From NCBI RefSeq assembly GCF_030695085.1, contig NZ_JAUYTS010000056.1:1-64000 (forward strand): a DNA stretch of 64,000 nucleotides, written 5' to 3'. This document shows, in pieces, positions 1-8,831 of the stretch (position 1 is the stretch's first letter; the number at the start of each line of letters is the position of its first letter). The stretch comes from Falsiroseomonas sp. (GTDB lineage: Bacteria > Pseudomonadota > Alphaproteobacteria > Acetobacterales > Acetobacteraceae). Position numbers and translations under genes: made by a program. The notes beneath the pieces were generated by a model. The model had not been told where the DNA came from, searched no databases, and worked only from the letters and a program-made list of their open reading frames with translations.

Positions 1-1
1 G

Positions 2-769
2 GCCTTCCTCGGCCGCAAGCACGACGCGGCCGAGGCCATCACCGCCCTGGAGCACGCCCGCGCCACTTTCCCACGCGTCTCCTTCGACCTGATCTACGCC
101 CGCCCCGGCCAGGCCGAGGCCGCCTGGCGCGCCGAGCTCCGGCAGGCCCTGTCGCTCGCCGCCGACCACCTCTCGCTCTACCAGCTCACTATCGAACCCG
201 GCACGCAGTTCGCCACGCTGTTCGGCCGCGGCGTCTTCACCCTGCCCGAGGGGGATGAGGCCGCCCGCCTCTACACAGCCACCGCCGAGGAAGCCGCCCG
301 CTTCGGCCTGCTGCCCTACGAGATTTCGAACTACGCCCAGCCCGGTGCCGAGAGCCGCCACAACCTCGCCTATTGGCGCTATGGCGATTATCTCGGCATC
401 GGCGCCGGCGCGCATCAACGCCTGACGCAGCCCGACGGCACCCTGCTCGCCGCCCGCCGCCACCGTGCGCCGGAGGAATGGCTGGCGCGGGTGCAGCGGG
501 ATGGTCATGCGGTGGTGGAGGAAGAAGCCCTATCCCCCCGCGACCGCGCCCGCGAAGCGCTGCTGATGGGCCTCCGCCTGCATGAGGGCGTCGACCCCGC
601 CCGCATCGCCCGCCGCAGCGGCCTGCCCTTCGAAAGCTGTGTGGACATGGCGGCGCTGGCGCATCTGGAAGCCGAGAACCTCCTCGCCTGGCGCCCCAAC
701 GGCCATCTGGCCGCCACACCGGACGGGCTGCTGCGGCTGGACGCGCTGCTGCCCTTGCTGGTCAATTGA
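2..769 (+). CDS. hemW: Heme chaperone HemW, C-terminal part
   Basis: Partial gene entering from the left edge; about 255 C-terminal residues remain, so the radical-SAM cysteine motif lies outside the window. The visible part has family hallmarks: a LSLYQLTIEPGT segment, YEISNYA, and the SRHNLAYWRYGDYLGIGAGAH block, followed by the small C-terminal helical domain. HemW is a radical-SAM heme chaperone related to, but distinct from, the coproporphyrinogen dehydrogenase HemN. In many alphaproteobacteria it follows rph and rdgB; here those two genes lie about 12 kb away on the other strand. The stop is 4 bases before the next start, so it is probably co-transcribed with the next two genes. Confidence 0.9.
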   Translation, partial: AFLGRKHDAAEAITALEHARATFPRVSFDLIYARPGQAEAAWRAELRQALSLAADHLSLYQLTIEPGTQFATLFGRGVFTLPEGDEAARLYTATAEEAARFGLLPYEISNYAQPGAESRHNLAYWRYGDYLGIGAGAHQRLTQPDGTLLAARRHRAPEEWLARVQRDGHAVVEEEALSPRDRAREALLMGLRLHEGVDPARIARRSGLPFESCVDMAALAHLEAENLLAWRPNGHLAATPDGLLRLDALLPLLVN

Positions 770-773
770 GGCC

Positions 774-1751
774 ATGACCCGCACCGCCTTCCTCGGCGCC
801 TATGGCTACGGCAACCTGGGCGATGAGCTTTGCCTGATGGAGGCGATGGCCGCCTTCCCCTCAACCGAGAGCCACGCCTTCTCCGTCGCCCCCGCCTGGA
901 CGCTGCGCTGCTGCCCCGGCCTTGATGCCTGCTTTGCCGATGGCGCCGCCATGCTGGCGCTGCGGCCGGACCGCGTGGTGTTCGGCGGCGGCATGTTCGG
1001 CGTGCCCGATGCCTTCCGCAACTGGATGCCCTGGCTTGCCCAGGCGGAAGCGCAGGGCGCCGAGATCCATTTCCACAATCTTGGCGTCGCCTGGCTGCTG
1101 AAGGATCTCGACTGGCTGGATGCCACGGCGCGCGGCGTCATCGCCCGCCTCGCCAGCTTCACCGTGCGCGACTATCTGGGCGTGGAGCGCATTGCGGAGG
1201 CCGGCTTCGGCCGCCTGCCGCGCATCAGCTTCTTCCCCGAGGCTGACATCCCACCGGATACCAGCCTGGCCGACGCCCTGCTGCCGCGCGGGGCAAAACT
1301 GCTCGGCCTGTCCATCATCCCGATGCCCAACATGAAGGCCTGCCTGCAACAGGAAGCCGGGCTGGTGCGTGATCTGCTTGCGGAATTCGCGGACCACCAG
1401 ATCGTCCCCATCGTCTCCACCGTCCATGTGGACAGCCAGGCGGAGGACGACATGGCCGGCGCCGCCGCCTTCATCCAGGATTTCCTGCCGCGCGCCCGCA
1501 TCGCCGCGCCCGCGCTGCTGGATCGCGATTTCTGGCGCGCCCAGCTCACCCCGCGCCGGCTCAAGGGCCTGGTCTCGCGGCTGGATGTGCTGGTGACGCA
1601 GCGCAAGCACAACGCCATCCACGCCATCGGCTGCGGTGTCCGCGTCATCGGCCTGCACCCGCTGGAGGATAACAGCCTGCGCCGCACCTTCGTCGCCATG
1701 GAGCATCGCCTGCCCCCCGGCTCCCGCTGCCTCGGCCTGTTCTACAGCTGA
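774..1751 (+). CDS. Polysaccharide pyruvyl transferase family protein (copy 1)
   Basis: 325 residues. The N-terminus has the glycine-rich GAYGYGNLGDE motif (residues 8-18) typical of the CsaB/WcaK pyruvyl transferase superfamily, and GGGMFG at 71-76. The C-terminal half has the second Rossmann-like lobe with VTQRKHNAIHAIGCGVRVIG. Family members transfer pyruvate from PEP to glycans; the acceptor cannot be read here. The ATG at 774 was chosen because it starts 4 bases after hemW and directly precedes the glycine motif. The next gene overlaps by one base (TGATG) and is a diverged paralogue. Confidence 0.8.
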   Translation: MTRTAFLGAYGYGNLGDELCLMEAMAAFPSTESHAFSVAPAWTLRCCPGLDACFADGAAMLALRPDRVVFGGGMFGVPDAFRNWMPWLAQAEAQGAEIHFHNLGVAWLLKDLDWLDATARGVIARLASFTVRDYLGVERIAEAGFGRLPRISFFPEADIPPDTSLADALLPRGAKLLGLSIIPMPNMKACLQQEAGLVRDLLAEFADHQIVPIVSTVHVDSQAEDDMAGAAAFIQDFLPRARIAAPALLDRDFWRAQLTPRRLKGLVSRLDVLVTQRKHNAIHAIGCGVRVIGLHPLEDNSLRRTFVAMEHRLPPGSRCLGLFYS

Positions 1752-2692
1752 TGCGCACCCTGATCCTGGCCGAGCGGCCGTTCCGCGACCTGCGCTCTCG
1801 CGCCCTGCTGCTGGACCTGCCGCGGCATCTCGGCGGCGCTGTGCCGCTGCTGCTCTCCACCGCCGCGCCCACCGCACCCGCGGGTTTCGAGACCTTCTCG
1901 CCGGAGGCTGATCCGGCCGCGCATGGTATCACCCGCGTGGTCATCGCCGGTGCCTTCCACGAACGCCCCCAACTCGAACAAACGCTCGCCATCGCCGGCC
2001 GCGCCCTTGCGGCCGGTGCGAAGCTCGAGGTCCGCGCCTTCACGGTCGAACGCGGCGCCGCGATGCGCGATCCGCCCAAGGGGGTGGAGCTGCTGGCCCA
2101 GGCGCAGCCGCTGGAATTGCGAGACCACCACACCGCCAATGCGCTGATGGTCTGGCGCAGCGCGGCCGCCTTCCGCATCCACCCCTACCCCGAATGCGCC
2201 ACGGCACCGGATGACGCCTTGCTGCCCCTGCTGCCGGAGGGGCCGATCCTCGGCCTGTCGATCCTGGGTGGCGGGCAGATGCGGCAAGCCTGGACGGCGC
2301 GGCTGGCGGAGCTGCGGGCGCTTCTCGCCCCGATGCAGGGCTGGGCCATGCTGCCCCTGCCGATGGAACACACCGCCAGCCCGATGGATGATTTCGCCGG
2401 CACGCGGGATTTCCTGGCCGCGATCCTGCCCGGCACCAGCCTGCTGCTGCCCGAACTGGCGCAGGATGTCTGGCGCCGGCGTCAGTTCACGCCCGCGCGG
2501 ATGCGGGCGCTGGTCGCGCGCTGCGGCGTCGTGATCACCAACCAGGACCTGCCGGCCGCCTTCGCCATCGCCGCCGGCGTGCCGGTCATCGGCCTAGCGC
2601 TCGGCACGGACCGCCGCGCCATCACCTGCCTCACGCAGTTCGCCAATACGCTGACCGCCGGGTCGCAGCTTCTGCACCCGCCGCGCGCCTAG
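1751..2692 (+). CDS. Polysaccharide pyruvyl transferase-like protein (copy 2, diverged)
   Basis: 313 residues. The C-terminal half aligns by eye with the preceding protein: a DDFAGTRDFLAAILP segment matches DDMAGAAAFIQDFLP, VWRRRQFTPARMRALVARC matches FWRAQLTPRRLKGLVSRL, and GVPVIGL matches GVRVIGL. The N-terminal glycine motif of copy 1 is missing (this one begins RTLILAERPFRDLRSRALLL), so activity may be lost or altered. ATG overlaps the upstream stop by one base, implying translational coupling. A five-base-stem hairpin right after the stop (2691-2705) is too weak to call a terminator. A two-subunit enzyme is one possible reading. Confidence 0.65.
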   Translation: MRTLILAERPFRDLRSRALLLDLPRHLGGAVPLLLSTAAPTAPAGFETFSPEADPAAHGITRVVIAGAFHERPQLEQTLAIAGRALAAGAKLEVRAFTVERGAAMRDPPKGVELLAQAQPLELRDHHTANALMVWRSAAAFRIHPYPECATAPDDALLPLLPEGPILGLSILGGGQMRQAWTARLAELRALLAPMQGWAMLPLPMEHTASPMDDFAGTRDFLAAILPGTSLLLPELAQDVWRRRQFTPARMRALVARCGVVITNQDLPAAFAIAAGVPVIGLALGTDRRAITCLTQFANTLTAGSQLLHPPRA

Positions 2693-2757
2693 AGGGTGAT
2701 CCTCTGAGGCAGAGTCGCCGAAAGACGAGAATCACACGATAAAACAATAGGCTAGAG

Positions 2758-3648
2758 TCAGGGCCGTTCGGCGGCCAGCTCCAGCGCCCTCGCATAGACC
2801 TGCTTGCGTGGCAGCCCGGTGGCGGCCGCCACCATCGCCGCCGCATCGCGCAGGCTCTGCCCGGCCATGGCGGCACGCAGCTGCGCGTCGAGATCGGCCT
2901 CCGCCGTCACCTCCTCCGGCGCCGGCCCGACGCAGATGCAGATCTCGCCACGCGCCGGCTCCGTCGCGTAATGCCCCGCCAATTCGGCCAGGCTGCCGCG
3001 GCGCACCTCCTCGAAGCGTTTCGTCAATTCGCGCGCCACGGCCGCCGGCCGGTCCGCCCCCAGCCCCTCCGCGAGCGCCGCCAGCGTCTCGGCCAGCCGG
3101 TGCGGCGCCTCATGCAGCACCAGCGTGGCCGTCAGGCCGGCGCGCTCCGCCGCCCGGTGCCGCGCGATCGCCGCCGCGCGCGGCCCGTCCTTCGGCGGCA
3201 GGAAGCCCAGGAACACGAAAGGGTGAGGCGGCAGGCCGGACAGCGTCAGCGCGACCACCGCCGCGTTGGGGCCTGGAATGGCAGTGACAGGCACCCCGGC
3301 CTCGATGGCGGCACGCACCAGGCGGTATCCGGGGTCGGAAACCAGCGGCGTGCCGGCATCGGAGGCCAGCGCCAGCCGCTGCCCGCCTTCGATCCGGGCG
3401 AGCACCCGGGGTATCATCTCCGCCTCGTTGTGGTCATGCAGTGGCACCAGCGTCGCGGAGACGCCATAACGCTGCAACATGAGGCCTGTTACCCTGGTAT
3501 CCTCGCAGAGCACGGCATCCACCGCGCCGAGCACCGCGAGAGCCCGGGGCGACAAGTCGCCGAGATTACCGATCGGTGTCGCCACCAGGGAAAGCCCAAG
3601 CGGGGCCTCCCGAGGCGCCGCCCGTTCAGGAGGGTCGCCGTTTGCCAC
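2758..3648 (-). CDS. rsmI: 16S rRNA (cytidine1402-2'-O)-methyltransferase RsmI
   Basis: 296 residues. Tetrapyrrole-methylase fold with family motifs: VATPIGNLGD (22-31), the LCEDTR block near 48-52, ALASDAGTPLVSDPG (93-107) and IPGPNAAVVALTLSGLP (124-140). RsmI 2'-O-methylates C1402 in the 30S decoding centre using SAM. The start used is a GTG at 3648. Its 5' end overlaps by 7 bases the divergent LpoA-like gene, so each gene's upstream control region lies inside the other. This divergent pairing with an LpoA-type gene is common in proteobacteria. Confidence 0.95.
   Translation of the reverse strand: MANGDPPERAAPREAPLGLSLVATPIGNLGDLSPRALAVLGAVDAVLCEDTRVTGLMLQRYGVSATLVPLHDHNEAEMIPRVLARIEGGQRLALASDAGTPLVSDPGYRLVRAAIEAGVPVTAIPGPNAAVVALTLSGLPPHPFVFLGFLPPKDGPRAAAIARHRAAERAGLTATLVLHEAPHRLAETLAALAEGLGADRPAAVARELTKRFEEVRRGSLAELAGHYATEPARGEICICVGPAPEEVTAEADLDAQLRAAMAGQSLRDAAAMVAAATGLPRKQVYARALELAAERP
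3628..3634 (+). promoter_or_regulatory. Shine-Dalgarno fixing a TTG start
   Basis: AGGAGGG lies 7 bases before TTG 3642. The only ATG in this frame upstream (3576) would give an N-terminus running 73 bases into the divergent rsmI with no Shine-Dalgarno in front. This strong site therefore favours the TTG start for the LpoA-like gene. Confidence 0.7.
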
Positions 3649-4880
3649 GTCCTTCGTCCCGCTATCCGTCCGACGCGCCGGAGCAATCGGCGCCGTTGCC
3701 CAGAACGCCCTGGCGCCGCCGCCGCCTGGGCGGGGCCACGCTGGGGGCGCTGGTGGGCGCTGTTCTGGGCCTCGCGGCCTGCGCGCCGCAAGCCCCCCGC
3801 CCGTCCTTCATCGGCGTGGCGCCGCCGATTGGCGGCCAGCCGGTGCTGCCCGGGCCGGTCGGGCCGCAACGCGCGGCCATGCTGCTGCCGCTGACCGGGC
3901 CGCAGGCGCCGCTCGGTCAGGCAATGCTCAATGCCGGCTACATGGCGCTGTTCGACGAATCGCAATCCGGTATCGAACTCGCACCGCGTGACACCGGCGG
4001 CACCCCCGCGGGCGCGCAGGCCGCGGCGCGGGCGGCGATTGCCGATGGCGCGCGCATCCTGGTCGGCCCGCTGACCAGCGCGGAGGTTGCCGCCGTCTCC
4101 GGCCCGGCACGGGATGCCGGCGTGCCGGTGCTGGCCTTCACCAATGACCAGCAGCGCGCCGGTGGCGGCACCTGGGTGCTTGGCATCACGCCCGAACAGC
4201 AGGTGCGCCGCGTGGTCGCCGCCGCGGCGGCGCAGGGCGCGCAGCAATTCGCGCTCGGTGCGCCGGATAATGATTTCGGCCGGGCATTGGCCGCGGGCCT
4301 GCGTGGCGCGACCGCCGATCTCGGCCTGCCGCCGCCGCGCATCGCGCTGCACCCGGCCAATGCCGAACCCTCCATGGCCGCCTCCGGCGCACGCGCCAGC
4401 GGGGCGCGCGCCGATGCGGTGCTGATCGGCGAAACCGGGGAACGCGCCCGCCGCTTCGCCGCCACCTGGATGTCCGAAGCCCAGTCCAACGGTCAGCAGC
4501 CGCGCCTGCTCGGCACCGCGCTCTGGCTGAACGACACCTCCCTGGGGCGGGAACCGGCGCTGGAGGGGGCCTGGTTCGCCGGCCCGGATGGCCGCGCCCG
4601 CGCCCGGTTCGAGGCGCGCTATCGCGATGCGTTCCGCGAAACCCCGCCGCGCATCGCCGCCACCGCCTATGATGCCGCCGCCATCGCCACCCGCGCGCTG
4701 CGCAGCGGTGCCCTGCCGGGCCAGGCGACGACCGGCGGGGCCTTCGCCGGCGCCGATGGCCCGGTGCTGCTGCTGCCGGATGGCCGGACCCAGCGCGGTC
4801 TTGCGATCTATGCCGTTTCCACCGGTGGCGAGCCGCAAATCGTGGAACAGGCGCCAGCGCCTGGCGGCCCCGGTTCCTAG
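3642..4880 (+). CDS. Penicillin-binding protein activator (LpoA/YraM-like lipoprotein)
   Basis: 412 residues from TTG 3642. The N-terminus is WRRRR, a hydrophobic stretch and a lipobox LAAC with the lipidated cysteine at residue 47, so it should be a membrane-anchored lipoprotein. The rest is a type-I periplasmic-binding (Leu/Ile/Val-binding-like) fold: AAMLLPLTGPQAPLGQAMLN, then ILVGPLTSAEV, then ATAYDAAAIATRAL. LpoA-type proteins stimulate peptidoglycan synthases from the outer membrane; the alphaproteobacterial members lack the N-terminal TPR domain of E. coli LpoA, as here. The exact partner is unknown. A histidine kinase follows after 43 bases. Confidence 0.75.
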   Translation: MPRPSSRYPSDAPEQSAPLPRTPWRRRRLGGATLGALVGAVLGLAACAPQAPRPSFIGVAPPIGGQPVLPGPVGPQRAAMLLPLTGPQAPLGQAMLNAGYMALFDESQSGIELAPRDTGGTPAGAQAAARAAIADGARILVGPLTSAEVAAVSGPARDAGVPVLAFTNDQQRAGGGTWVLGITPEQQVRRVVAAAAAQGAQQFALGAPDNDFGRALAAGLRGATADLGLPPPRIALHPANAEPSMAASGARASGARADAVLIGETGERARRFAATWMSEAQSNGQQPRLLGTALWLNDTSLGREPALEGAWFAGPDGRARARFEARYRDAFRETPPRIAATAYDAAAIATRALRSGALPGQATTGGAFAGADGPVLLLPDGRTQRGLAIYAVSTGGEPQIVEQAPAPGGPGS

Positions 4881-4923
4881 GATGGGTCGCACGGACCCGC
4901 TGAACCGGGAGGGTTGAGGCGCC

Positions 4924-6336
4924 ATGCCGGTCGCGGGTCCTCCGGCCGGGCGCTGGCTGGCCGGGGCGGCACTGATCGGCGGCGTGCCGGCCTTGTCCCT
5001 GTTCATGCTGCTGCTCGGCGGCGCGGTCGATGCGGCGCCGGGGCTGCTGGCGCTGGGCGCCACGTTGGTCGCCGCGCTGCTGGTCTCCCGCATCTGGCTG
5101 GCCAATATCGGCGCCCTGTCGGCTGCGCTGCGGCAGGCCGCGGATGGCACCGGGATGGTGCCGGAACTCACCGGACGGCTGCTGCTGCCCTCGGTGGCGG
5201 ATCTGGCGGAAACGGCGCGCCGCGTCGCCCGCGCCCTGCAATCCCGCACCGAGCAGGTCTCCCGCCTCCGTCAGGCGGATGAGGCGATCATTGAGCGTCT
5301 GCCCGACCCGCTGGTGGTGCTCGATGCGGATGGCGCGCCGCTGCGGGCGAATTCCGAAGCGCGGTCGCTGTTCGGCGCCGCCCCCGGCAATGCCGGGGAC
5401 CTCGCCGCGCTGCTGCGCCACCCGGCGATGGCCGAGGCGATAGCCGCCGCACTCTCCACCGGCCAGCAGCAGCGCGCCGAGATCGTCCTGCCGGTGCCGG
5501 TGGCGCGGGAATTGCGCGTGCATGCGGTGCCGATGGACCCGCCACTGGGCGATGGCGGCCGCCTGCTGCTGGTGCTGTCGGACCGCACGCGGGACCGGGC
5601 GGTGGAGCGGATGCGCGCCGATTTCGTCGCCAATGCCAGCCACGAGCTGCGCACCCCGCTCGCCAGCCTGATCGGCTTCATCGAGACATTGCGCGGTCCG
5701 GCCGAGGATGACCGGGAAGCCAGCGCCCGCTTCCTCGGCATCATGGCCGAGCAGGCGGATCGCATGCGGCGGCTGATCGATGATCTGCTGGGCCTGTCGC
5801 GCATCGAGATCACGGAACATCAGCCGCCCACCGGCCGGGTCGATCTCGGCGCGCTGATTGCCGCGGAGGTGGAGGCGATGGCCCCGATCCTGGCCGGTCG
5901 CAACGCCCGTGTGGCGCTGGAGGTGCCGGCCGGGCTGGTCGCCGAGCCGGCCGATTCGGGCCAGCTGGCCCAGGTGCTGCGCAACCTGCTGGAGAATGCC
6001 TGCCGCTACGGCCGGGAAGGCGGCACCATCCGCCTGTCCCTGGCGCGGGCGGAGGCCAATGCGACCCCCCGCTGGCCGGCGCGGCCCGGCATCGTCCTGT
6101 CCGTGGCGGATGACGGCCCGGGCATTCCCCGCCAGCACCTGCCGCGGCTGACGGAACGCTTCTACCGCGTCGACCGCGGCCGTGGCCGCCATGCCGGCGG
6201 CACCGGCCTCGGGCTCGCCATCGTCAAGCACATCGTCAACCGCCATCGCGGCCAGCTGCGGATCGAGAGCGAGGAAGGCGTCGGCTCCAGCTTCCAGGTC
6301 TGGCTGCCGGCGGAAGCGCGGCCGGAGGGGCCGTAA
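4924..6336 (+). CDS. PhoR-like sensor histidine kinase (orphan)
   Basis: 470 residues. Two membrane segments near the N-terminus (about 11-33 and 38-60) with almost no periplasmic loop, a PAS-like domain (about 115-215), then HisKA with ASHELRTPL and the phospho-acceptor His240, the N box LLENACRYG, the G1 motif DDGPGIP and the G2 motif GGTGLGLAIVKHI. The layout is that of PhoR, the phosphate-starvation kinase that autophosphorylates and acts on PhoB. No phoB, pst or phoU gene is adjacent in this window, so partner and signal are inferred only from domain order. The upstream spacing of 43 bases suggests co-transcription with the LpoA-like gene. Confidence 0.8.
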   Translation: MPVAGPPAGRWLAGAALIGGVPALSLFMLLLGGAVDAAPGLLALGATLVAALLVSRIWLANIGALSAALRQAADGTGMVPELTGRLLLPSVADLAETARRVARALQSRTEQVSRLRQADEAIIERLPDPLVVLDADGAPLRANSEARSLFGAAPGNAGDLAALLRHPAMAEAIAAALSTGQQQRAEIVLPVPVARELRVHAVPMDPPLGDGGRLLLVLSDRTRDRAVERMRADFVANASHELRTPLASLIGFIETLRGPAEDDREASARFLGIMAEQADRMRRLIDDLLGLSRIEITEHQPPTGRVDLGALIAAEVEAMAPILAGRNARVALEVPAGLVAEPADSGQLAQVLRNLLENACRYGREGGTIRLSLARAEANATPRWPARPGIVLSVADDGPGIPRQHLPRLTERFYRVDRGRGRHAGGTGLGLAIVKHIVNRHRGQLRIESEEGVGSSFQVWLPAEARPEGP

Positions 6337-6402
6337 GGGGCGGCGACTTTTTCGGCGCTCCGGCGTTGCTGCGAAGCCGGTGCCAGACTCCGGTGCCTTT
6401 CG

Positions 6403-7566
6403 ATGGAGCCGCGCGTGACCCCCCAGCCCCCCCTGTTCCAGTCCTTCTTCCTCGCCGGCTTCGAATGCTCCTCGCATCGCAACATGTCGCGCCGGCGGCT
6501 GGACATGATCGCGGCCACCCGGCACGACCTGCTGGCGCTGGAGGATTACAGCCAGCTTTCGGAACACGGCATCCGCACCGCGCGGGACGGTCTGCGCTGG
6601 CACCTGATCGAGACCACGCCCGGCCAATATGACTGGTCCTCATTGCTGCCGATGCTGCGGGCGGCGGAGGCGGTGCGGACCCAGGTGATCTGGGACCTGT
6701 GCCACTATGGCTGGCCGGATGACCTGGATGTCTTCAGCCCGGCCTTCGTCGACCGCTTCGCTGCCTTCGCCGCCGCCTTCGCCCGGCTGCATGTGGAGGA
6801 AACCGGCCGCCCGCCCTTCGTCTGCCCGGTGAACGAGATGTCCTTCGTCGCCTTCGCCGGCGGCGACATGGCACGTTCATCCCCCCACACCAGGGGGCGG
6901 GGGATGGAGCTGAAGCGCAACCTGGTGCGGGCCGCCATCGCGGCGACAAGGGCGGTGCGAGCGGCCGCGCCCGGCGCCCGCTTCGCCTGCATCGACCCGC
7001 TGATCAACATCGTCCCCCGGCATGCCGGGGAGGAAGCGGCGGTGCGCGCCCACAATGCCAGCCAGTGGCAGGCCTGGGACATGGTGGCGGGGCGGGAGGC
7101 GCCGGAGTTGGGCGGCAGCGAGGACATGCTGGATGTGATCGGCGTGAACTACTACTGGAACAACCAGTGGCTGCATGATTCCCAGCCGCTGAGCGTGTTC
7201 GATTCCGGCCGCTACCGCCCCTTTCGCGACCTGTTGGCGGAGGCCGCGGCCCGCTACGCCCCGCGCCCCCTGTTCATCGCCGAGACCAGCATCGAGGGCA
7301 GCCCCCGCCCCACCTGGCTGCGCTATGTGACGGAGGAGACCCTGGCCGCGGCGGCATCGGGCGTGCCGGTGCATGGGGTCTGCCTGTATCCCGTGATCTC
7401 CCATCACGGCTGGGACGATGACCGCTACTGCCCCAACGGCCTGCTGGAACTGACCCCCCTGCATGGCCGCCGCCAGGTGCATCGTCCCCTGGCGGAGGAA
7501 CTCGCCCGGCTTCAGGGGCAGGCCGCCAAGGCCCTGATGGGCGAGCGCCGGGCCGCCATGCGATAG
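6403..7566 (+). CDS. Glycoside hydrolase family 1-like beta-glucosidase
   Basis: 387 residues, shorter than the usual 440-480 of GH1 enzymes. It keeps the barrel landmarks: DGLRWHLIE near 62-70 for the first beta-alpha units, VNEMS with the acid/base Glu145, the GVNYYWN segment (248-254) and the FIAETS strand with the likely nucleophile Glu294. GH1 enzymes hydrolyse beta-glycosides with retention. No signal peptide is visible, so it is cytoplasmic. There is no sugar transporter next to it. GTG at 6415 is an alternative start. Substrate unknown. Confidence 0.7.
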   Translation: MEPRVTPQPPLFQSFFLAGFECSSHRNMSRRRLDMIAATRHDLLALEDYSQLSEHGIRTARDGLRWHLIETTPGQYDWSSLLPMLRAAEAVRTQVIWDLCHYGWPDDLDVFSPAFVDRFAAFAAAFARLHVEETGRPPFVCPVNEMSFVAFAGGDMARSSPHTRGRGMELKRNLVRAAIAATRAVRAAAPGARFACIDPLINIVPRHAGEEAAVRAHNASQWQAWDMVAGREAPELGGSEDMLDVIGVNYYWNNQWLHDSQPLSVFDSGRYRPFRDLLAEAAARYAPRPLFIAETSIEGSPRPTWLRYVTEETLAAAASGVPVHGVCLYPVISHHGWDDDRYCPNGLLELTPLHGRRQVHRPLAEELARLQGQAAKALMGERRAAMR

Positions 7567-7640
7567 GCCGGCTCGATCGCGCCGATGGAATTCGGCGCGA
7601 CAGGGCCGCATCATCATCCGCATCCCCTTGACCCTGCGCC

Positions 7641-8831
7641 GTGACGTGGCATGTCGGGTCGGTGATGGACCTTCCCGCCCAGACCGTGCCCGCACCCGTC
7701 GCCTCGGCCAGCCGGAAGCGGCTGGCTGTCGTGCTGCTCAACCTCGGCGGACCTGATGCGCCGGAAAGCGTCCGGCCCTTCCTGGTCAACCTGTTCACGG
7801 ACCCGGCCATCCTGCGCGTGCCGGGCTTCGTGCGCCCCTGGCTCGGCCGGTTGATCGCCTGGCGGCGGACCAAGCCGGCAACGGAGAACTACGCCATCCT
7901 CGGCGGCAAATCCCCGCTGCTGGAGCTGACCATCGAACAGGGCGTGGCGCTGGAGGCCTTGCTCAACAAGGACGGGGCGGAGGAGGTGAAGTGCTTCACC
8001 GCCATGCGCTACTGGCATCCGATGAGCGACGAGACGGCCGCCGCGGTGAAGGCCTGGGGGCCGGATGAGGTCATCCTGCTGCCGCTGTACCCGCAGTATT
8101 CCACCACCACCACCGGCAGCAGCGCACTCGCCTGGATCAAGGCCGCGGCGCGGGCGAAGCTGGAGGTGCCGACCACCACCATCTGCTGCTTCCACTCCCA
8201 CCCCGGCTTCGCCAGCTCCACCGCCGAGATCGTGCGCGGCGCCTGGGACAAGGCGCGGGCGGAGCTGGACCCCGCCATTCCGCTGCGCGTGCTGTTCAGC
8301 GCGCATGGCCTGCCCGAGAGCATCGTGAAGGCGGGCGACCCCTATCAGTGGCAGGTCGAACAGACGGTGGCCGGCGTGGTAGCGCGGCTGGATCTGCCCG
8401 ATCTCGACCACGTCGTCTGCTTCCAGTCCCGTGTCACGCCGCAGAAATGGATCGGCCCCTCCACCGAGGATGAGCTGGAGCGCGCGGGCCACGACAAGGT
8501 GGCGGTGCTGGTGGTGCCGATCGCCTTCACCTCCGAACACTCGGAGACGCTGGTGGAGCTGGATGTGGAATACCGGGAGGAGGCGGAGAAGCTGCACGTC
8601 CCCGGCTATTTCCGCGCCCCCGCCCAGAACTCCCACCCCGGCTTCATCGGTGCGCTGGCCGACCTGGTCCGGCATGGCCGCACCAGCAACCGCACGCTGT
8701 GTTCCTTCGCCGGCCCGCGGCAATGCCCGAAGAACCACAAGGACTGCCCGCATGCGGCCCTGATCGGGCGGCTGGAGGCGATGCCGGGCATCCCGGTGGA
8801 ACGCACCGCCCGCGCCCGCACCGCGGCATGA
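7641..8831 (+). CDS. hemH: Ferrochelatase
   Basis: 396 residues from GTG 7641; an in-frame ATG at 7665 is an equally plausible start. Inserts Fe2+ into protoporphyrin IX, the last step of heme synthesis. Seen: VVLLNLGGPDAPESVRPFLVNLF near 30-52, the PLYPQYS strand, the catalytic His222 in FSAHGLPESIV and the acidic metal path TSEHSETLVELD with Glu299. Cysteines at 182/183, 354, 362 and 369 resemble the one-internal-plus-three-C-terminal set that binds a [2Fe-2S] cluster in some bacterial ferrochelatases such as Caulobacter; cluster binding is inference. The stop overlaps the HAD gene (ATGA), and hemJ follows, giving a heme operon. Confidence 0.95.
   Translation: MTWHVGSVMDLPAQTVPAPVASASRKRLAVVLLNLGGPDAPESVRPFLVNLFTDPAILRVPGFVRPWLGRLIAWRRTKPATENYAILGGKSPLLELTIEQGVALEALLNKDGAEEVKCFTAMRYWHPMSDETAAAVKAWGPDEVILLPLYPQYSTTTTGSSALAWIKAAARAKLEVPTTTICCFHSHPGFASSTAEIVRGAWDKARAELDPAIPLRVLFSAHGLPESIVKAGDPYQWQVEQTVAGVVARLDLPDLDHVVCFQSRVTPQKWIGPSTEDELERAGHDKVAVLVVPIAFTSEHSETLVELDVEYREEAEKLHVPGYFRAPAQNSHPGFIGALADLVRHGRTSNRTLCSFAGPRQCPKNHKDCPHAALIGRLEAMPGIPVERTARARTAA

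Noticed and set aside
2691..2714. Small hairpins after the second pyruvyl-transferase-like gene as a terminator
   Set aside because: Five-base stems and no T-run; too weak.
3489..5249. 586-codon minus-strand frame across the LpoA-like and kinase genes
   Set aside because: Low-complexity shadow of two well-supported plus-strand genes.
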